Position numbers and translations under genes: made by a program | Source: an uncultured Planctomycetaceae bacterium | GTDB lineage: Bacteria > Planctomycetota > Planctomycetia > Pirellulales > Pirellulaceae | Assembly (NCBI GenBank): GCA_903927685.1 | Contig: CAIYOB010000701.1 | Span: forward strand, 1 to 13,838 | Length of the DNA: 13,838 nucleotides | Direction: 5' to 3' | In this document: positions 12,632 to 13,838 of the stretch, piece by piece | Position numbering within the stretch: the stretch's first letter is position 1 | Layout of the letters: each line of letters starts with the position of its first letter | Notes under the pieces: generated by a model | Told to the model about the DNA's origin: nothing | Seen by the model: the letters and a program-made list of their open reading frames with translations, nothing else | The model's database searches: none

Positions 12632-13838
12632 ATGGTCCGCTCAAACCGGTTGTGTATTCTGTTTCTGTTCATCGCCCCACTTTTCGACGGGCGACTCCCC
12701 TGCGAAGCGGCGGAGCCGCTATGGAACGCTCCCAATCGTCGGCTTGGTGCGGCTGGGCCGCGATTGGCCCCCACAGGCGATCGACGCGTCCGCCGACCAG
12801 CGAGCGATGGCGACGACGGGCCAAGCGGTGGCGGCGTTTGGCATGGTTCCAACTCAAACACGTCGGGAGGGGCGTGGAACCGCTCCACCGGGAGTTGGAC
12901 GCGGTCGCCCCGTTTCCCCCCGCTCCGCGTGCTGCCGGCTCCGACCGGCCCCAACGCCACGCTGTCTGGCGAGATTCGGGCTTCGACTCCGCGTTCGCGG
13001 AGCCAGGGATCCGCAATTAGTCCGGGGCAGCCCACTGCCCAGCTGAAGCCCAACGTGGCGATGCAGCCACAGTCTCCGGTCCGCCGCAATGCGCCGCCAA
13101 GCGGGTTTGGCCTGAACGATGAAGCGGAGTACGGGGATTACGGACGTGGTGGGGCGTTTGGGAGCGCCGATGACGCCATGCCCGCAGAAGATGATGATTA
13201 CAGCGATATCGACGTGACGGATACCCCGGGGTTCTACCCGTCGGAGGAGGATCAGCAACAGGTCGCGGAGACCGCGGATCAGATGACAACCCCGCCCACG
13301 GAGCGTGATCCACCCGCACAGGCCGATGATCCGTTCCCCAGTCCACCGTCCGGCGCGGCCCCCGGAGAACCCACGGACACGCCATCATCCACTCCACCAA
13401 CACCCGGCAGCGACGGCAGCTCGGAAACGCCGCATCCCGCCGACGGACAGCCACTCGGACAGGAGGCGAGTGACGACGCCGGACAGCTGGGTAACACGGC
13501 ACCAGAGGGCACCGATCCCAGTCAGCCGGACAAGAACACCGGTGGAAAGTGGGAACCAAGCAATGTTTGGACGAAACCGGGGGGCGCCGGCAGCGGAGCT
13601 GGTCCCAGCCAACCGAAGCCACAAGACAGCCACTGGACGCCGCCGAGCGGTCCCCGCAGACCGCCCGAATCCACAGCATCCCGGCCGGCGCAGTCCAAGC
13701 CGCCTCAGCCCGGTCCGTCGAGTACTCGTCCACAGGTGCGAGAAGAGGTTTTGGCCAAACTCCGAAAAGACCACCAGGACAAGCTGCAGAATCCCACGCT
13801 GTCGGATCACCTCAAGAACTACATCCGCGAAGGGCAGA
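12632..13838 (+). CDS. Secreted Pro/Gly/Asp-rich low-complexity protein, 3' end outside the window
   Basis: The frame opens at ATG 12632 and has no stop through the window end, giving at least 402 residues. The ribosome site is AGGGG at 12621-12625 within AAGGGGAGGAG. Residues 1-27 are a signal peptide (MVRSNRLCILFLFIAPLF, then CEAAEP). About 30-150 are rich in R, P, G, S and W, with G-x-W repeats (GGVWHGS, GGAWNRS, TGSWTRS). About 165-230 are acidic (EDDDYSDIDVTD). About 230-370 are Pro/Thr/Ser/Gly/Asp-rich and disordered, with another GGKWEPSNVW. From about residue 370 the sequence becomes charged and helical (REEVLAKLRKDHQDKL), so a folded or coiled-coil domain probably begins at the edge. 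The family is unknown. Tandem location after another exported protein suggests an operon for a shared surface structure. Minus-strand open frames here are shadows. Confidence 0.85.
   Translation, partial: MVRSNRLCILFLFIAPLFDGRLPCEAAEPLWNAPNRRLGAAGPRLAPTGDRRVRRPASDGDDGPSGGGVWHGSNSNTSGGAWNRSTGSWTRSPRFPPLRVLPAPTGPNATLSGEIRASTPRSRSQGSAISPGQPTAQLKPNVAMQPQSPVRRNAPPSGFGLNDEAEYGDYGRGGAFGSADDAMPAEDDDYSDIDVTDTPGFYPSEEDQQQVAETADQMTTPPTERDPPAQADDPFPSPPSGAAPGEPTDTPSSTPPTPGSDGSSETPHPADGQPLGQEASDDAGQLGNTAPEGTDPSQPDKNTGGKWEPSNVWTKPGGAGSGAGPSQPKPQDSHWTPPSGPRRPPESTASRPAQSKPPQPGPSSTRPQVREEVLAKLRKDHQDKLQNPTLSDHLKNYIREGQ

Noticed and set aside
13017..13733. Minus-strand open frame near the window end
   Set aside because: It is Arg/Pro/Cys/Trp-rich shadow coding, with no signal, motif or ribosome site, and it is opposite the exported low-complexity gene.
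1..13838. CRISPR arrays, tRNA genes, rRNA, transposases
   Set aside because: I looked for regularly spaced repeats, tRNA arms other than in tmRNA, and transposase signatures, and saw none.

Overview
This GC-rich window carries about ten protein genes and one tmRNA, and most likely comes from a member of the Planctomycetota (Pirellulales-like). That placement is an inference. It rests on large secreted carbohydrate-active proteins with signal peptides, an HTTM membrane protein beside a DCC-family redox protein, Asn/Gln- and Pro/Gly-rich secreted proteins of no recognised family, and short palindromic intergenic motifs. No rRNA, tRNA, CRISPR array, transposase or intact phage gene is visible.

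Region 1 (1-1912). Palindromic intergenic DNA is followed by a nucleotidyltransferase-HD domain fusion protein (245-1348). A promoter with a perfect TATAAT box and a leader holding a 16-bp perfect hairpin then precede ssrA (tmRNA, 1516-1872). The tmRNA shows its acceptor stem, T arm, first pseudoknot and a tag reading AEENLVLAA. It ends in a textbook intrinsic terminator.

Region 2 (1913-3082). A short stretch with 12-bp repeats and a TATAAT box leads into a two-gene operon: a GNAT N-acetyltransferase and a small Cys-based (dual-specificity/tyrosine) phosphatase with an intact HCX5RS loop.

Region 3 (3144-8263). This is a divergent secreted carbohydrate-degradation cluster. On the minus strand, a GH43-like beta-propeller resembling exo-beta-1,3-galactanases is followed by an 823-aa protein with IPT/TIG-like and right-handed beta-helix (pectate lyase 3) domains. 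On the plus strand, a jelly-roll polysaccharide-lyase-like protein with a C-terminal Fn3-like domain is followed by a 63-aa remnant of an SGNH/GDSL esterase, reduced to signal peptide plus last catalytic block. The two units share a 159-bp intergenic region. Together they look like an extracellular system for a galactan- or pectin/uronate-type glycan; the substrate is an inference.

Region 4 (8264-10676). A GTCCCC-repeat tract is followed by a DCC thiol-disulfide oxidoreductase-like gene converging on an HTTM (vitamin K-dependent carboxylase-like) membrane protein gene. Only 12 bp separate their stops, and a hairpin spans the junction.

Region 5 (10677-13838). Two secreted proteins of unknown function lie in tandem. 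One has 528 residues, a Q/N/T-rich disordered N-terminus and a duplicated beta-rich C-terminal module. The other is a Pro/Gly/Asp-rich protein of at least 402 residues that runs off the window end. These two are the best candidates for an undescribed cell-surface system.
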